This document shows, one piece after another, positions 18,586 through 27,195 of a stretch of 64,000 nucleotides of DNA. The translations under genes and the position numbers were made by a program. The notes beneath the pieces were generated by a model. The model worked only from the letters and a program-made list of their open reading frames with translations. It did no database searches and had not been told where the DNA came from. Position 1 is the stretch's first letter; each line of letters starts with the position of its first letter. The stretch is from positions 1 through 64,000 of the forward strand of contig CAYPTY010000007.1 in NCBI GenBank assembly GCA_964413935.1, in the 5' to 3' direction. This DNA is from CAYPTY01 sp964413935 (GTDB taxonomy: Bacteria; Bacteroidota; Rhodothermia; Balneolales; Balneolaceae).

Positions 18586-20076
18586 TCAATCCGCCTTTGG
18601 CAGGGTGAAGTAGAAGGTTGATCCTTTATTTTCTTCGCTTTCTACCCAGATATTACCTCCGTTCATTCGGATGAAATCACGGCAGAGGGTCAGGCCAAGT
18701 CCGGTTCCTTTTTCACCATTGGTGCCTACACGGGTATTCATTTCTTTCATATCGAAAAAGTCTTGCACTAATTCGGAGGGAATTCCGATACCCTCATCCT
18801 CAATGGCAACCTGAATATCCTTCCCGATATCCTGCGTATGGATGCTGATATGGCTTCTTTCCTTTGAGAACTTAATCGCATTGGAAAGCAGGTTCCGGAG
18901 AGTGGTTTTAATCATGTACTCATCAGCCAGTACCGGTAACCGGCCGTTATGGTTGAGGTTCAGCCGGATCTTTTTTTCCTCCATGGGCGCCTTCATGAGA
19001 GCCGCAGTGCGCTCAATGCAGGATTCCAGTTCCATCTTCTTCGGGTTGAATTCTATGCGATTGGCCTGCACCCTCGACCAGTTCAGCAGGTTATCCAACA
19101 GCTCAGTACCTTCTTTTGTGGAATGCTGCATCATTTCAAGATAATTCAGTACTTCCTGAGTATCGCCCTTTTCAAGGCTCATTCTGGAGAGTTCTATGAG
19201 GCCCAGGATGCCTGTCAGCGGACTTTTAATATCATGGGCAATGATGGAAAAGAATTTGTCTTTGGTCTGATTGGCTTCCTCCAGCTTCTGCTGGTACACT
19301 ACCTGTTTGGTTATGTCGAAATAGGCAATAAGAACCCCAAAACCAGGGGTATCGAGAGGAGTGGCATCCACCGAAAGCCAGGTAACATCGTCCTCGCTTG
19401 TAACAATGCCCATAACTTGTCCGGTTATGGGAGTTCGTTGAGTCAGCGCTCTTACACTGGCATATTCCTCAACAGGCATGGTGCTTCCATCCATCCGGAT
19501 GATATTCCACTCTTTGCCATCATAATCTCTGGCCAAATGTTCTTCTTTGGTAATGCCCAGCATGCGTTCGGAAGCCTTATTACAGTCGATGATGTGGCCT
19601 TCCTCGTTGGTGAGGGTCATCCCAATATCGCTGATTTCAAATACCTTCTGGAACTTCTGTTTGGCTTCGAAGGCTGCTTCCTCTCTTCGCTTAATAGAGG
19701 TAATATCGGTGTGAGAGCCGCACATCCTGAGCGGTTTCCCTTCTTCATCCCATTCAAACACTTTTCCGCGGTCATACACCCACACCCAGTGACCCTCTTT
19801 ATGCTTCATCCGGGATTCGAATTCATAGTAATCACTTTTCCCGTCAAAATGAGCTTGTAATAATTGGTTTGAGGTTTCCAGATCGTCGGGGTGTGCAAAC
19901 TTAACCCAGGTGTCGATGCTTACCGGTTCCAGCTCCGCTTTTGTGTAGCCGATGATCTCTGCCCAGCGCTCATTAAAGAAGGTTTCACCGGTCTGAATAT
20001 TCCAGTCCCAGACTCCGATTCGTGTACCCTCGATTACTAAAGCATTTCTTGTTGCATCTTCTTCCTTTAGAGCCAT
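18586..20076 (-). CDS. PAS-domain sensor histidine kinase
   Basis: The 496-residue product has no signal peptide or membrane helix, so it is a soluble kinase. It has two PAS domains: about 12-130, which is PAS_3-like and ends MCGSHTDITSIKRREE as a PAC motif, and about 140-265. A HisKA domain follows with the phospho-acceptor His281 in FFSIIAHDIKSPLTG. The HATPase domain shows N (LRNLLSNAIKFS), G1 (EDEGIGIP) and G2 (GTGLGLTLCRDF) boxes. No response regulator gene adjoins it, so its partner is unknown. It faces the TonB copper receptor gene tail to tail. Confidence 0.9.
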   Translation of the reverse strand: MALKEEDATRNALVIEGTRIGVWDWNIQTGETFFNERWAEIIGYTKAELEPVSIDTWVKFAHPDDLETSNQLLQAHFDGKSDYYEFESRMKHKEGHWVWVYDRGKVFEWDEEGKPLRMCGSHTDITSIKRREEAAFEAKQKFQKVFEISDIGMTLTNEEGHIIDCNKASERMLGITKEEHLARDYDGKEWNIIRMDGSTMPVEEYASVRALTQRTPITGQVMGIVTSEDDVTWLSVDATPLDTPGFGVLIAYFDITKQVVYQQKLEEANQTKDKFFSIIAHDIKSPLTGILGLIELSRMSLEKGDTQEVLNYLEMMQHSTKEGTELLDNLLNWSRVQANRIEFNPKKMELESCIERTAALMKAPMEEKKIRLNLNHNGRLPVLADEYMIKTTLRNLLSNAIKFSKERSHISIHTQDIGKDIQVAIEDEGIGIPSELVQDFFDMKEMNTRVGTNGEKGTGLGLTLCRDFIRMNGGNIWVESEENKGSTFYFTLPKAD

Positions 20077-20251
20077 TTATCCTTTCTTTCCAATATTTCT
20101 GATGCCCCCGTTGTATGCTTTTATCGCCAGAAAACGTGGATTATAAAGTAATGCGTTGATTTTTGCGACCCCTTAATCCAAAATTAACACTGAAAATTAT
20201 TCCCCTATGTGGATTTAATTCATTTTCCATAACATTGGCGTAAATATGTAA

Positions 20252-20885
20252 ATGATATTCAAAGCCGGTTTCTACTACCCTGTCCTGATAATCACAATGC
20301 TTTTTTCCTGTGATGGATCACCATCAGAAGGAACAAGGCAGCAGCAGGCCTCCACCTTTGCCCCGCCCGATGGTGAAGCCATGTTTATCCTGGGCCAGGC
20401 TCATGTGCATTTGATGGAAGAGTATTTTGACCGGGTTCAATCCAGCCCGCCTCCGGCCGGTTTTGCTTTTTATACGGCCTTATCCGGTCAGCAGACCTTT
20501 AACGATATGGTGAATATCATTGCATTCATGCGGCAGTACCCAAATTCGGCTCTGCAGCTGGCCATCTGGACGGGCGACTCCAACGGTCCGTATCCCGGCT
20601 GGTACCTGGATGAAATTTTTTCCGGACAGATGGATGAACGTATTCAGGATCTGGCTGAGGCATGCAAAGCTCTGTATCAGCCTGTGTATATCCGCTTTGG
20701 TTATGAATTTGACGGATCCCACAATGCCTATCCGCCGGACAAATATGTAGCTACCTATCGTTACTTCGTGGATAAAATGCGTGAAGAAGGGGTGGTCAAC
20801 GCAGCTTATGTGTGGCATTCATGGGGAACGGATGCCTACTATGGTACGGCTGATCACCCGGAACAATATCCGCCCAGGCAGGGAC
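20252..20885 (+). pseudogene. 3'-truncated GH26-like glycosidase lipoprotein gene
   Basis: The reading frame runs to 21010, but only the first ~210 codons look native. The product starts with a lipoprotein signal (LFSC). It then shows a GH26-like half-barrel: PVYIRFGYEFDGSHN contains the acid/base Glu of that fold, followed by YVATYRYFVDKMREEG and YVWHSWGTDAYYG. After about base 20885 the frame reads through the antisense of the neighbouring gene and turns into basic, low-complexity sequence. The second catalytic Glu and the rest of the TIM barrel are missing. GH26 enzymes are usually mannanases or related endo-glycosidases. This copy should be inactive. Confidence 0.65.
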
Positions 20886-21617
20886 CAGTTCGGCATAGAC
20901 CAGTACCTTTGCATCCGGATTACGGGCAAAGATGCGTTCGTATAGATTTGATGCCTGAGCTGACTCCCGATACTCATCGGGATTGGTGTTTTCGTAAGCA
21001 ACTAAGGTGAAATCCAGTGACTGAGCCAGCCGAATCATATTCGCAAAACGGGGATCACGGGTATAAAATCCGGTTTCAATTACAGGAGCATAGCCCATAT
21101 TCAGCAGACTGTCCTGCCCGGGAGTCACTCCTTCGAAAGCCAGATAATTGAAACCGGCTTCCCTGAAGATGGGGAGCAAAGCCTCCATAACTTTGCGGTG
21201 ATTCGGATAGAAATGATGTTCATTGATCATCACCAGTTTTTCATCTTCAATGCGATTACGAAGAGTGGTTAAAACAGCTTCTTCACCGATCAGTGCCTGT
21301 TTAGCGATTAATGATCGGGTGGAAGGCTCCCGGAAGCGATGCCTTATTTTTTTCATTTCTGCAGTATACACCTCATTAGGTGAGAGGAAAGCCGCGTAGT
21401 TGGTTTTGTAAATATCACGCAGTGCAGCTGAAACTCGATCATCCGTTTCAAACTGCTGAAAAAGATCAAGAATCTGAAGGTAACGATGCCCCATCTCATT
21501 GCTCATTTCTATCAGTTCATCCGCATCCAGATCATCTAATTGAGCTTTAACCTCTTTCGGAGCAATGAACATGAGCAGTAACAGGATTAATCCTGAAAAT
21601 CTATATAAAAGTGTCAT
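20886..21617 (-). pseudogene. 3'-truncated ChaN/Tiki-like secreted protein gene
   Basis: I start at the ATG at 21617, which gives a clean signal peptide ending KEVKAQ; the longer upstream frame has none. The mature part has the pattern of Tiki/ChaN-like proteins: LVMINEHHFYPNHRKV, then GFNYLAFEGVTP, then TLVAYEN. Homologues I know continue LVYAGY.HI soon after the NPDAKVLVYA seen here. In this window the frame passes LVYA and then enters the complement of the GH26-like gene, ending at 20796 with an unrelated tail. The gene has thus lost its 3' end at the same junction (about 20880-20892) that truncates the gene facing it. The family call is tentative. Confidence 0.6.
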
Positions 21618-21746
21618 AATGATGATATGTTCTGGCTTGAAGTCAAATAAAATAAAAGACTTCGGGTTGAATCCATTCCATAAATAAATAATGTTCCGGT
21701 AACCTGTGCTAAGTATATTTAGCCCAATGACTTCCCATTGCACCTC

Positions 21747-23987
21747 ATGTACATTAAAATTGTGAAAGCCGGTAAAGCATGTTTTATTCTGATGCTGCTG
21801 CTTTCTGCAGGCATTGCCCAGGCCCAGGAGCTACCCAAAATTGGGGTAACCTTCAGCGGAGGCGGAGCAAAAGGCCTGGCACACGTTGCCTACGTTCAGG
21901 CTATGGAGGAAGCCGGTTTGTATCCGGATTATATTACCGGAACCAGTATGGGTGCCATTGTTGGGGCTTTGTGGGCGGCCGGCTACACCGGTGAGGAGAT
22001 GGAAGCACTGGTAACCAACATCAACTGGAATACGGTTTTCAGTCAGCGACCGCCACTGACTAAAATTCCCATGCTGCAAAAAGAACATTCCGGAACCTTC
22101 CCGCTGATCCTGTCCGCCGACAGCACCGGTATCGATGTTCCATCGGCTATTTTTGAAGCACAGGAAGTCTGGTTTATCCTTTCGGATTATTTCTTCCACA
22201 CCCATGATGTCCGAAGTTTTGATGAGCTCACTATTCCCTTTGCCTGCGTGGCTACTGACCTGTATACCGGTGAAGCGCACATCATGAAAGAGGGCGATCT
22301 GGTTTCGGCTGTACGATCCAGCATGGCTATTCCTTCGGTTTTCTCACCCATCAAGAGGGATGATAAAATACTGGTGGATGGCGGTTCTGTAATGAACTTT
22401 CCGGTGCGACTGGCGAGGGATATGGGCGCAGACTTTGTGATCGGACTGAGCGTGTCCGATCCACAGGAAAACCTGGATGAGGACATGACCCTGCTCGATA
22501 TCATGCTTCAGCTGGGCACAGTTCAGAATACCGTGGACTATGAAAAGGAAAAGGAATTTACCGACCTCTTTATCGATAATGAGGTGGAGGGATACGAAAT
22601 TGCTGATTTTTCCAGAGCTAAGGAAATTCTGGAGCAAAGCAAAATAGATGCCCGGGAATGGGTTAAACGCTTCAGTGAAATAGCTGATAGCCTCGGTTCT
22701 GATAAGAAGGCTCGAAGGTCGGGTATTCGGAAGGATGAAATTTACATTGCATCCATAGAGATTAACGGACTGGATGCCGAACAGCGAGCACAGTTTCTGC
22801 GCTACAGCGAGCTGAAACCGGGCAGGACCTACGGAAAGGATGAGCTGATTTCCTCCCTCCGCAATATGTATTACACCAAGAATTATAAATACATCCGCCA
22901 TTCCTTTTCTGAATCACCCAACACCGGTTATGTGCTGCATCTGGATATGAAACCCTTTTCGGACACTTCACTGGGGCTGGGTTTCAATTACCAGAGTTTT
23001 ACGGATATCAGTTTACTTTCCCAGTATTCAAAGCTGGATCTGCTGTTCAATCACACCAGCCTAGCTTTGCAGGCGGCCTGGTCGCGCAATCCCCGCTTCA
23101 GGATTAATTATGACTGGTCGGTGGGGCAAAACCGCCGAAACACACTGCGCCTCTACGGCACACACAGCCGCATCGACTTTCCGGTATATCAGGCCTTTGA
23201 TGAAATCAACCGTTTCCGGAACCTGAACTGGGAGGGTGGATTGCAGTATTGGTGGAACCTGAGCTCTACCGCTGCGCTGGGTATCGGCAATGCCTGGTAT
23301 CTGCAGCAGTTCAAGCCGGAGATCGGCGTGAATAACAGAGTGAATGGCAGTTCCAGGGGCAACATCGCCAGGGGAGAAATCAGGATTAATAGCCTGAATC
23401 GCAATGCCTTTCCGGAAAAAGGAAAACGCATTCACATTATGCATGAAACCTACTATAACCAGACTATCACCTCCGGTTATTTCGAATATGCCGCAAACGG
23501 AATAATCATAGATGCCACAATTCCTGCTCCGGATCCGCCTGAATTTTTTCATTCCATGCAACTGAGTGCTGAAGGCTATGCCAATCGGGGCCGGTTTACT
23601 ACCATGCTGCATCTGCAGGCTGGACAGCAGTTTAATTCTGAAGCCGGACTGTTAAACTACTTCCGGGTAGGAGGGGATGTTCGGGTCATCGACCATCAGA
23701 TTCTCTTTACCGGTTTGCAGGAGCATACGGTGAATACCACTTCCATCGCCGCCGCAACCTACGGTTTTCAATACCGCTTGGGATCCTCCTTCTATGCCCA
23801 GCTTAAGGGTAGCCTGGGTTTCAGGGATATTTATGTGGAGGAGGAATTTAACCTGGATCGTCGGCTTTCAGGAGTATCGGCCACGCTGGGCAATCTTTCG
23901 GTTATTGGTCCGGCTAGTGTATCCCTCTTTATCAATACTGAAACCGGGGCCGTCAATTCATATCTGAATATCGGGTTCAATTTTTAG
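21747..23987 (+). CDS. patatin-like phospholipase with POTRA and outer-membrane barrel (type Vd-like)
   Basis: I take the ATG at 21747 (746 residues); a TTG three codons earlier is less likely. A signal peptide (ending AQAQ) is followed by a patatin domain (about 30-320) with oxyanion loop SGGGAKG, nucleophile Ser67 in GTSMG, and catalytic Asp211 in VDGGSVMNFP. A POTRA-like domain (about 330-400, SIEINGLDAEQRAQFLRYSEL) leads into a surface-antigen-type barrel of about 16 strands ending YLNIGFNF. This is the architecture of PlpD/FplA type Vd autotransporters, which display a phospholipase A at the surface. Bacteroidota-like versions are widespread, and the domain may stay periplasmic in them. 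The 3' end overlaps the converging arsenate reductase gene by 11 bases. Confidence 0.9.
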   Translation: MYIKIVKAGKACFILMLLLSAGIAQAQELPKIGVTFSGGGAKGLAHVAYVQAMEEAGLYPDYITGTSMGAIVGALWAAGYTGEEMEALVTNINWNTVFSQRPPLTKIPMLQKEHSGTFPLILSADSTGIDVPSAIFEAQEVWFILSDYFFHTHDVRSFDELTIPFACVATDLYTGEAHIMKEGDLVSAVRSSMAIPSVFSPIKRDDKILVDGGSVMNFPVRLARDMGADFVIGLSVSDPQENLDEDMTLLDIMLQLGTVQNTVDYEKEKEFTDLFIDNEVEGYEIADFSRAKEILEQSKIDAREWVKRFSEIADSLGSDKKARRSGIRKDEIYIASIEINGLDAEQRAQFLRYSELKPGRTYGKDELISSLRNMYYTKNYKYIRHSFSESPNTGYVLHLDMKPFSDTSLGLGFNYQSFTDISLLSQYSKLDLLFNHTSLALQAAWSRNPRFRINYDWSVGQNRRNTLRLYGTHSRIDFPVYQAFDEINRFRNLNWEGGLQYWWNLSSTAALGIGNAWYLQQFKPEIGVNNRVNGSSRGNIARGEIRINSLNRNAFPEKGKRIHIMHETYYNQTITSGYFEYAANGIIIDATIPAPDPPEFFHSMQLSAEGYANRGRFTTMLHLQAGQQFNSEAGLLNYFRVGGDVRVIDHQILFTGLQEHTVNTTSIAAATYGFQYRLGSSFYAQLKGSLGFRDIYVEEEFNLDRRLSGVSATLGNLSVIGPASVSLFINTETGAVNSYLNIGFNF

Positions 23988-24612
23988 CCGCTTTCAAACG
24001 GCTGATCATATAAAACATTTCGGCGGCAATTTGCCTGCAGCGTTCATCATAAGTGGCGGCTTCCTCATCTGTACCGTCTGAGACTTTTGGATCGATGTAA
24101 TTAACCGACGCCCGGTACTCAGCTCCAGGAATGAATGGGCAATTCTCATCCGCATCCGAGCAGGTCATGATAGCCGCAAAACCGGAATGGGGATTGGATG
24201 GGTAATCGAAGGTTTTGGAGAAGGCAATGAGCGGAAGGTGACTGTCCGAATAATGCACCCGGTATTCGGGGTTATCTCCTCCGGGATTTTCAATCCGGAA
24301 TCCTGCTCTTTCCAGTGCAGACGCCGCTCTGGGATTGAATGCAGTGGCTTCGGTTCCGCCGGAATAGGTTTCGATGTGATCCACTCCAAAATGTGCGGCT
24401 GCAGTAGCGGTCCAGATCTGTGCCAGATGGCTGCGTCGGCTGTTGTGGGTACAGATGAAATTCAGCTTAACGGTGTCACCATTACTCAGCTTTTGATCGA
24501 TGTAAGTGGCAACCTCCCCAAGCAGTTCTTTCCGGGTATCGGGAATCTCAGCGAATGCATTTTCAAGTTCCGACAGGTATGTTGTTAGTTCGGAATACAT
24601 GTTTAACTGCAT
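23977..24612 (-). CDS. arsC: arsenate reductase, low-molecular-weight phosphatase type
   Basis: The 211-residue product carries the P-loop CTHNSRRS (Cys54) of thioredoxin-coupled ArsC/LMW-PTP enzymes. The rest of the fold matches (SGGTEATAFNPRAASALERAGF, then MTCSDADENCPF, then YIDPKVSDGTDEE). It reduces arsenate to arsenite, with Cys in CSDADENC as the likely resolving pair. A helical N-terminal extension of about 45 residues precedes the catalytic domain, as in related Bacteroidota enzymes. It is the last gene of the operon arsR-arsM-arsC, three bases after arsM. Its 3' end overlaps the patatin gene tail to tail. Confidence 0.9.
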   Translation of the reverse strand: MQLNMYSELTTYLSELENAFAEIPDTRKELLGEVATYIDQKLSNGDTVKLNFICTHNSRRSHLAQIWTATAAAHFGVDHIETYSGGTEATAFNPRAASALERAGFRIENPGGDNPEYRVHYSDSHLPLIAFSKTFDYPSNPHSGFAAIMTCSDADENCPFIPGAEYRASVNYIDPKVSDGTDEEAATYDERCRQIAAEMFYMISRLKAAKN

Positions 24613-24615
24613 ATT

Positions 24616-25527
24616 TCAGCAACAACCCGATCCGGGCGTGCACTTGGGGTCAAAAATCACTTTCGAATCTGAGGCTTCCTGAACAGTCTGCTCATTCTGT
24701 GCTGTCAGAACAGCCTCAGGTTTGCGGGCAAAGACGGTAATGCTGTAAATACCGGTTCCGCCATTATTAAAGTCATCGATTTCATCCTTTGAAAGATACT
24801 GTGCCAGGATGTCGTCCGGTATTTCGATGGGTTTTTGCTTCTGAATGGTGATGTCCCCGAAACCCCTTTCCTGAATATGCAGGATGTATTCATCCTTTTG
24901 AATGGCACCGGCCACACAGCCGGCATACATTTCGGCATCCGAACGTAGGGCATCCGGAAGCTCACCTTCCAGAACAATATCCGATATACTGAAATGTCCG
25001 CCGGGTTTAAGAACCCTGAAAATTTCGCTGAAAACCTGACCTTTGTCCGGAACCAGATTCAAAACACAATTGCTCACAATCACATCCGCAGTATTATTAT
25101 GAACCGGAAGATTTTCAATATCACCATAACGGAACTCAACATTGTTGTAGCCCAGTTTGTCCGCATTTAATCTTGCCCGATTGATCATGGCCTCGGTAAA
25201 ATCTACCCCGATAACCTTTCCCTTACCTCCGGTCACATGCCGGGCAACAAAACAGTCATTACCCGCACCGGATCCCAGATCAATAACCGTATCACCCGCA
25301 TTAATGTGGGCAAACTCGGTAGGCAAGCCACAACCAAGGCCAAGGTCAGCTTCTTCATTATATCCCTGCAGGCCGGAGTAGTCATCCGTCATGATGTTAT
25401 ACACTTTGGTGGAAGCTCCACCGGCACCGCAGCAGGACCGGGCGTTATAGTCGGATCCCTGTTCACTGATCTGACTGTATTTTTGTCGGACGGTTTCTTT
25501 GAGTTCTTCGGCTTTCTTTGTTTGCAT
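24616..25527 (-). CDS. arsM: arsenite S-adenosylmethionine methyltransferase
   Basis: The 303-residue protein has the SAM-binding core VIDLGSGAGNDCFVA (motif I). The arsenic-binding cysteines of ArsM are also present: a pair at 32-33 (SCCGAGG), one in VSNCVLNLV, and one in AEMYAGCVAGAI. The C-terminus ends CTPGSGCC, another thiol cluster often seen in these proteins. It methylates As(III), which leads to methylated and volatile arsenicals. It lies between arsR and arsC with gaps of 3-5 bases, so translation is probably coupled. Confidence 0.92.
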   Translation of the reverse strand: MQTKKAEELKETVRQKYSQISEQGSDYNARSCCGAGGASTKVYNIMTDDYSGLQGYNEEADLGLGCGLPTEFAHINAGDTVIDLGSGAGNDCFVARHVTGGKGKVIGVDFTEAMINRARLNADKLGYNNVEFRYGDIENLPVHNNTADVIVSNCVLNLVPDKGQVFSEIFRVLKPGGHFSISDIVLEGELPDALRSDAEMYAGCVAGAIQKDEYILHIQERGFGDITIQKQKPIEIPDDILAQYLSKDEIDDFNNGGTGIYSITVFARKPEAVLTAQNEQTVQEASDSKVIFDPKCTPGSGCC

Positions 25528-25532
25528 ATGCC

Positions 25533-25868
25533 TTAGCAGCAGTCTTTTGAGTAATGATCGGTTATCTGATTAATGACCGGAAGGGCAATGCTCTTAAGAT
25601 GTTCTATTCCGATGGGGTCCAGGCAATAGCACACACGTACTCCATCAATTTCCCCTTTTATAAGGCCTGCGGACTTCAGCACCTTTAAATGCTGTGAAAC
25701 GGTAGACTGGGCAAGGGGGAGTTCATCGGTGATGTCACCGCAAATGCAGCTTTGCCGTCTGCTTAGCAAATTAAGGATGGCAAGGCGTGCCGGATGAGCC
25801 AGAGCTTTCATAAGTGCAGCTATTTTTGTCTGCTCGGCTGAGAAAGTAAGCGAGCCTGTTGTGGTCAT
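25533..25868 (-). CDS. arsR: ArsR/SmtB-family arsenic-responsive repressor
   Basis: The 111-residue product is a winged-helix ArsR protein. LMKALAHPARLAILNLL forms the first helices. SCICGDITDELPLAQSTVSQHLKVLK covers the recognition helix with a Cys41/Cys43 pair at the usual As(III) sensing place. YCLDP marks the wing end, and further cysteines close the protein (DCC). It should repress its own operon until arsenite binds. A perfect inverted repeat lies just upstream of the start codon. Confidence 0.92.
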   Translation of the reverse strand: MTTTGSLTFSAEQTKIAALMKALAHPARLAILNLLSRRQSCICGDITDELPLAQSTVSQHLKVLKSAGLIKGEIDGVRVCYCLDPIGIEHLKSIALPVINQITDHYSKDCC

Positions 25869-25878
25869 TTAATCGTTT

Positions 25879-25894
25879 ATCGTAGATTTACGAT
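25879..25894 (-). promoter_or_regulatory. probable ArsR operator
   Basis: A perfect 6-4-6 inverted repeat, ATCGTA-GATT-TACGAT, sits 11 bases before the arsR start codon. Its form and place agree with ArsR/SmtB operators, and it would block transcription of arsRMC. Confidence 0.75.
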
Positions 25895-26020
25895 GAAAGT
25901 AGAAAAGGATTGACCCAATAAAAAGGCTACACCCGCTTTTTCTTCCAATCAGACAGAATGCGAAAAGGGAATTTTGAGTTGTTAGGATGTAGAATAATCA
26001 ATCATACATGAATTAAATCT

Positions 26021-26842
26021 ATGGATGCCCTTATCAGCCTTATGGAACAAACCCAGGTCCTGGTTGCTGTGATCGGACTGGTGGTCTTGCTGCTGCTGGA
26101 GCAGGCCCATCCCTTTTTTGATTTCTTTCAGGGTTCCCTGAAGAAGAAGGGTGCGCACTTTATTGCCAATCTTTCGCTGGGTTTTGTGAATGCTTTGCTG
26201 ATTGCCCTTATTTTCACCGGCCTCTGGCTGTGGGCGGCTGAATGGGCCAATGATCATAATTTCGGCATCCTGAACTGGCTAAATCTGCCGGTGTGGGCCA
26301 GGGTCATCGGAGCTGTACTGCTGATGGATACCTGGACATACTTCTGGCATCGTATGAATCACAGCATCCCTCTTTTCTGGCGTTTTCACCGGGTGCACCA
26401 TGCCGATCCGAATATGGATGTGAGCACAGCCAGCCGTTTTCATACCGGTGAAATTATTTTCTCTTCATTGCTTCGTATTCCTGTTATTATGCTCATCGGA
26501 CTGGAACTCTGGGAGCTGCTGGTTTACAGCACCCTGCTGGTTGTGGTGGTGCAGTTTCATCATGCAAACATCGGCCTGCCGGATAGAGTCGATCGCATAC
26601 TGCGATGGTTTATCGTAACCCCCGGGATGCATAAAGTGCATCACTCACGCTGGCAGCCTGAAACCGATTCCAATTACAGTTCACTGTTCTCCTTCTGGGA
26701 TCGCCTCTGCCGCACCTTCCGTACCCATGATCCCCTCAACGAAATACAGCTGGGCCTGGACGAATTTGATACCGATTCAGACCAGCAGATATCAGGATTA
26801 TTCAGCATGCCGTTCAGGAGAGGAAGAGAAAAATCAGGGTAA
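26021..26842 (+). CDS. sterol desaturase/fatty acid hydroxylase superfamily membrane protein
   Basis: The 273-residue protein has about four membrane segments and the eight-histidine di-iron cluster of the superfamily: HRMNH (HxxxH), FHRVHHAD (HxxHH), FHHAN and MHKVHHSR. These integral enzymes use O2 to hydroxylate or desaturate lipids, carotenoids or sterols; the substrate is unknown here. The gene starts about 125 bases from the divergent ars promoter and seems monocistronic. Its downstream gap precedes the glucan operon. Confidence 0.88.
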   Translation: MDALISLMEQTQVLVAVIGLVVLLLLEQAHPFFDFFQGSLKKKGAHFIANLSLGFVNALLIALIFTGLWLWAAEWANDHNFGILNWLNLPVWARVIGAVLLMDTWTYFWHRMNHSIPLFWRFHRVHHADPNMDVSTASRFHTGEIIFSSLLRIPVIMLIGLELWELLVYSTLLVVVVQFHHANIGLPDRVDRILRWFIVTPGMHKVHHSRWQPETDSNYSSLFSFWDRLCRTFRTHDPLNEIQLGLDEFDTDSDQQISGLFSMPFRRGREKSG

Positions 26843-27195
26843 ATCAGACTTAATGCTCTCTTCATTTTGAGGATCTGAAATTAAGGTACTGTTAAAATTT
26901 CCTTAAGAGTTTTACTGAATTAAGTCTGGTATTTCTGCTCATGCCACTATAAAAAGTATATACAACAGAAATTTTTGCGGAATAAAAAACCCGATTCATT
27001 CCAGATCGAAAAATAACCGATAAGACTTGAAAAAGGCTTATTAAGTCCAGAAAAGCGCTTACAATCGGGCTTGTATATCTCTTGTATATGTTGTAATTCT
27101 ATGGGGTGAAAATTAATGTTTGACTGATCAGTTTCAATTCTGTGGATTAATATTCAATGAGTTGATGCGAATTATTAAGAAAGAGGATATTTAGA
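26843..27195 (+). promoter_or_regulatory. regulatory region of the beta-glucan operon
   Basis: This 353-base gene-free stretch is A+T-rich and lies directly before the first gene of the glucan locus. It holds a short palindrome GTATATAC (26956-26963), a weak hairpin (27024-27030 with 27041-27047), the palindrome AAGCGCTT (27053-27060), and a direct repeat CTTGTATAT (27070-27078 and 27081-27089, one helical turn apart). The last could be a paired regulator site or part of the promoter. I cannot fix the transcription start. Confidence 0.5.
27053..27060. promoter_or_regulatory. possible LacI-family operator core
   Basis: AAGCGCTT within GAAAAGCGCTTAC has the central CG palindrome common to LacI-family sites. 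No LacI-type gene is in the window, so the regulator would be encoded elsewhere. Confidence 0.35.

Noticed and set aside
18949..19860. 303-codon open frame on the plus strand
   Set aside because: It lies fully antisense to a histidine kinase with intact motifs and has no start signal or family features.
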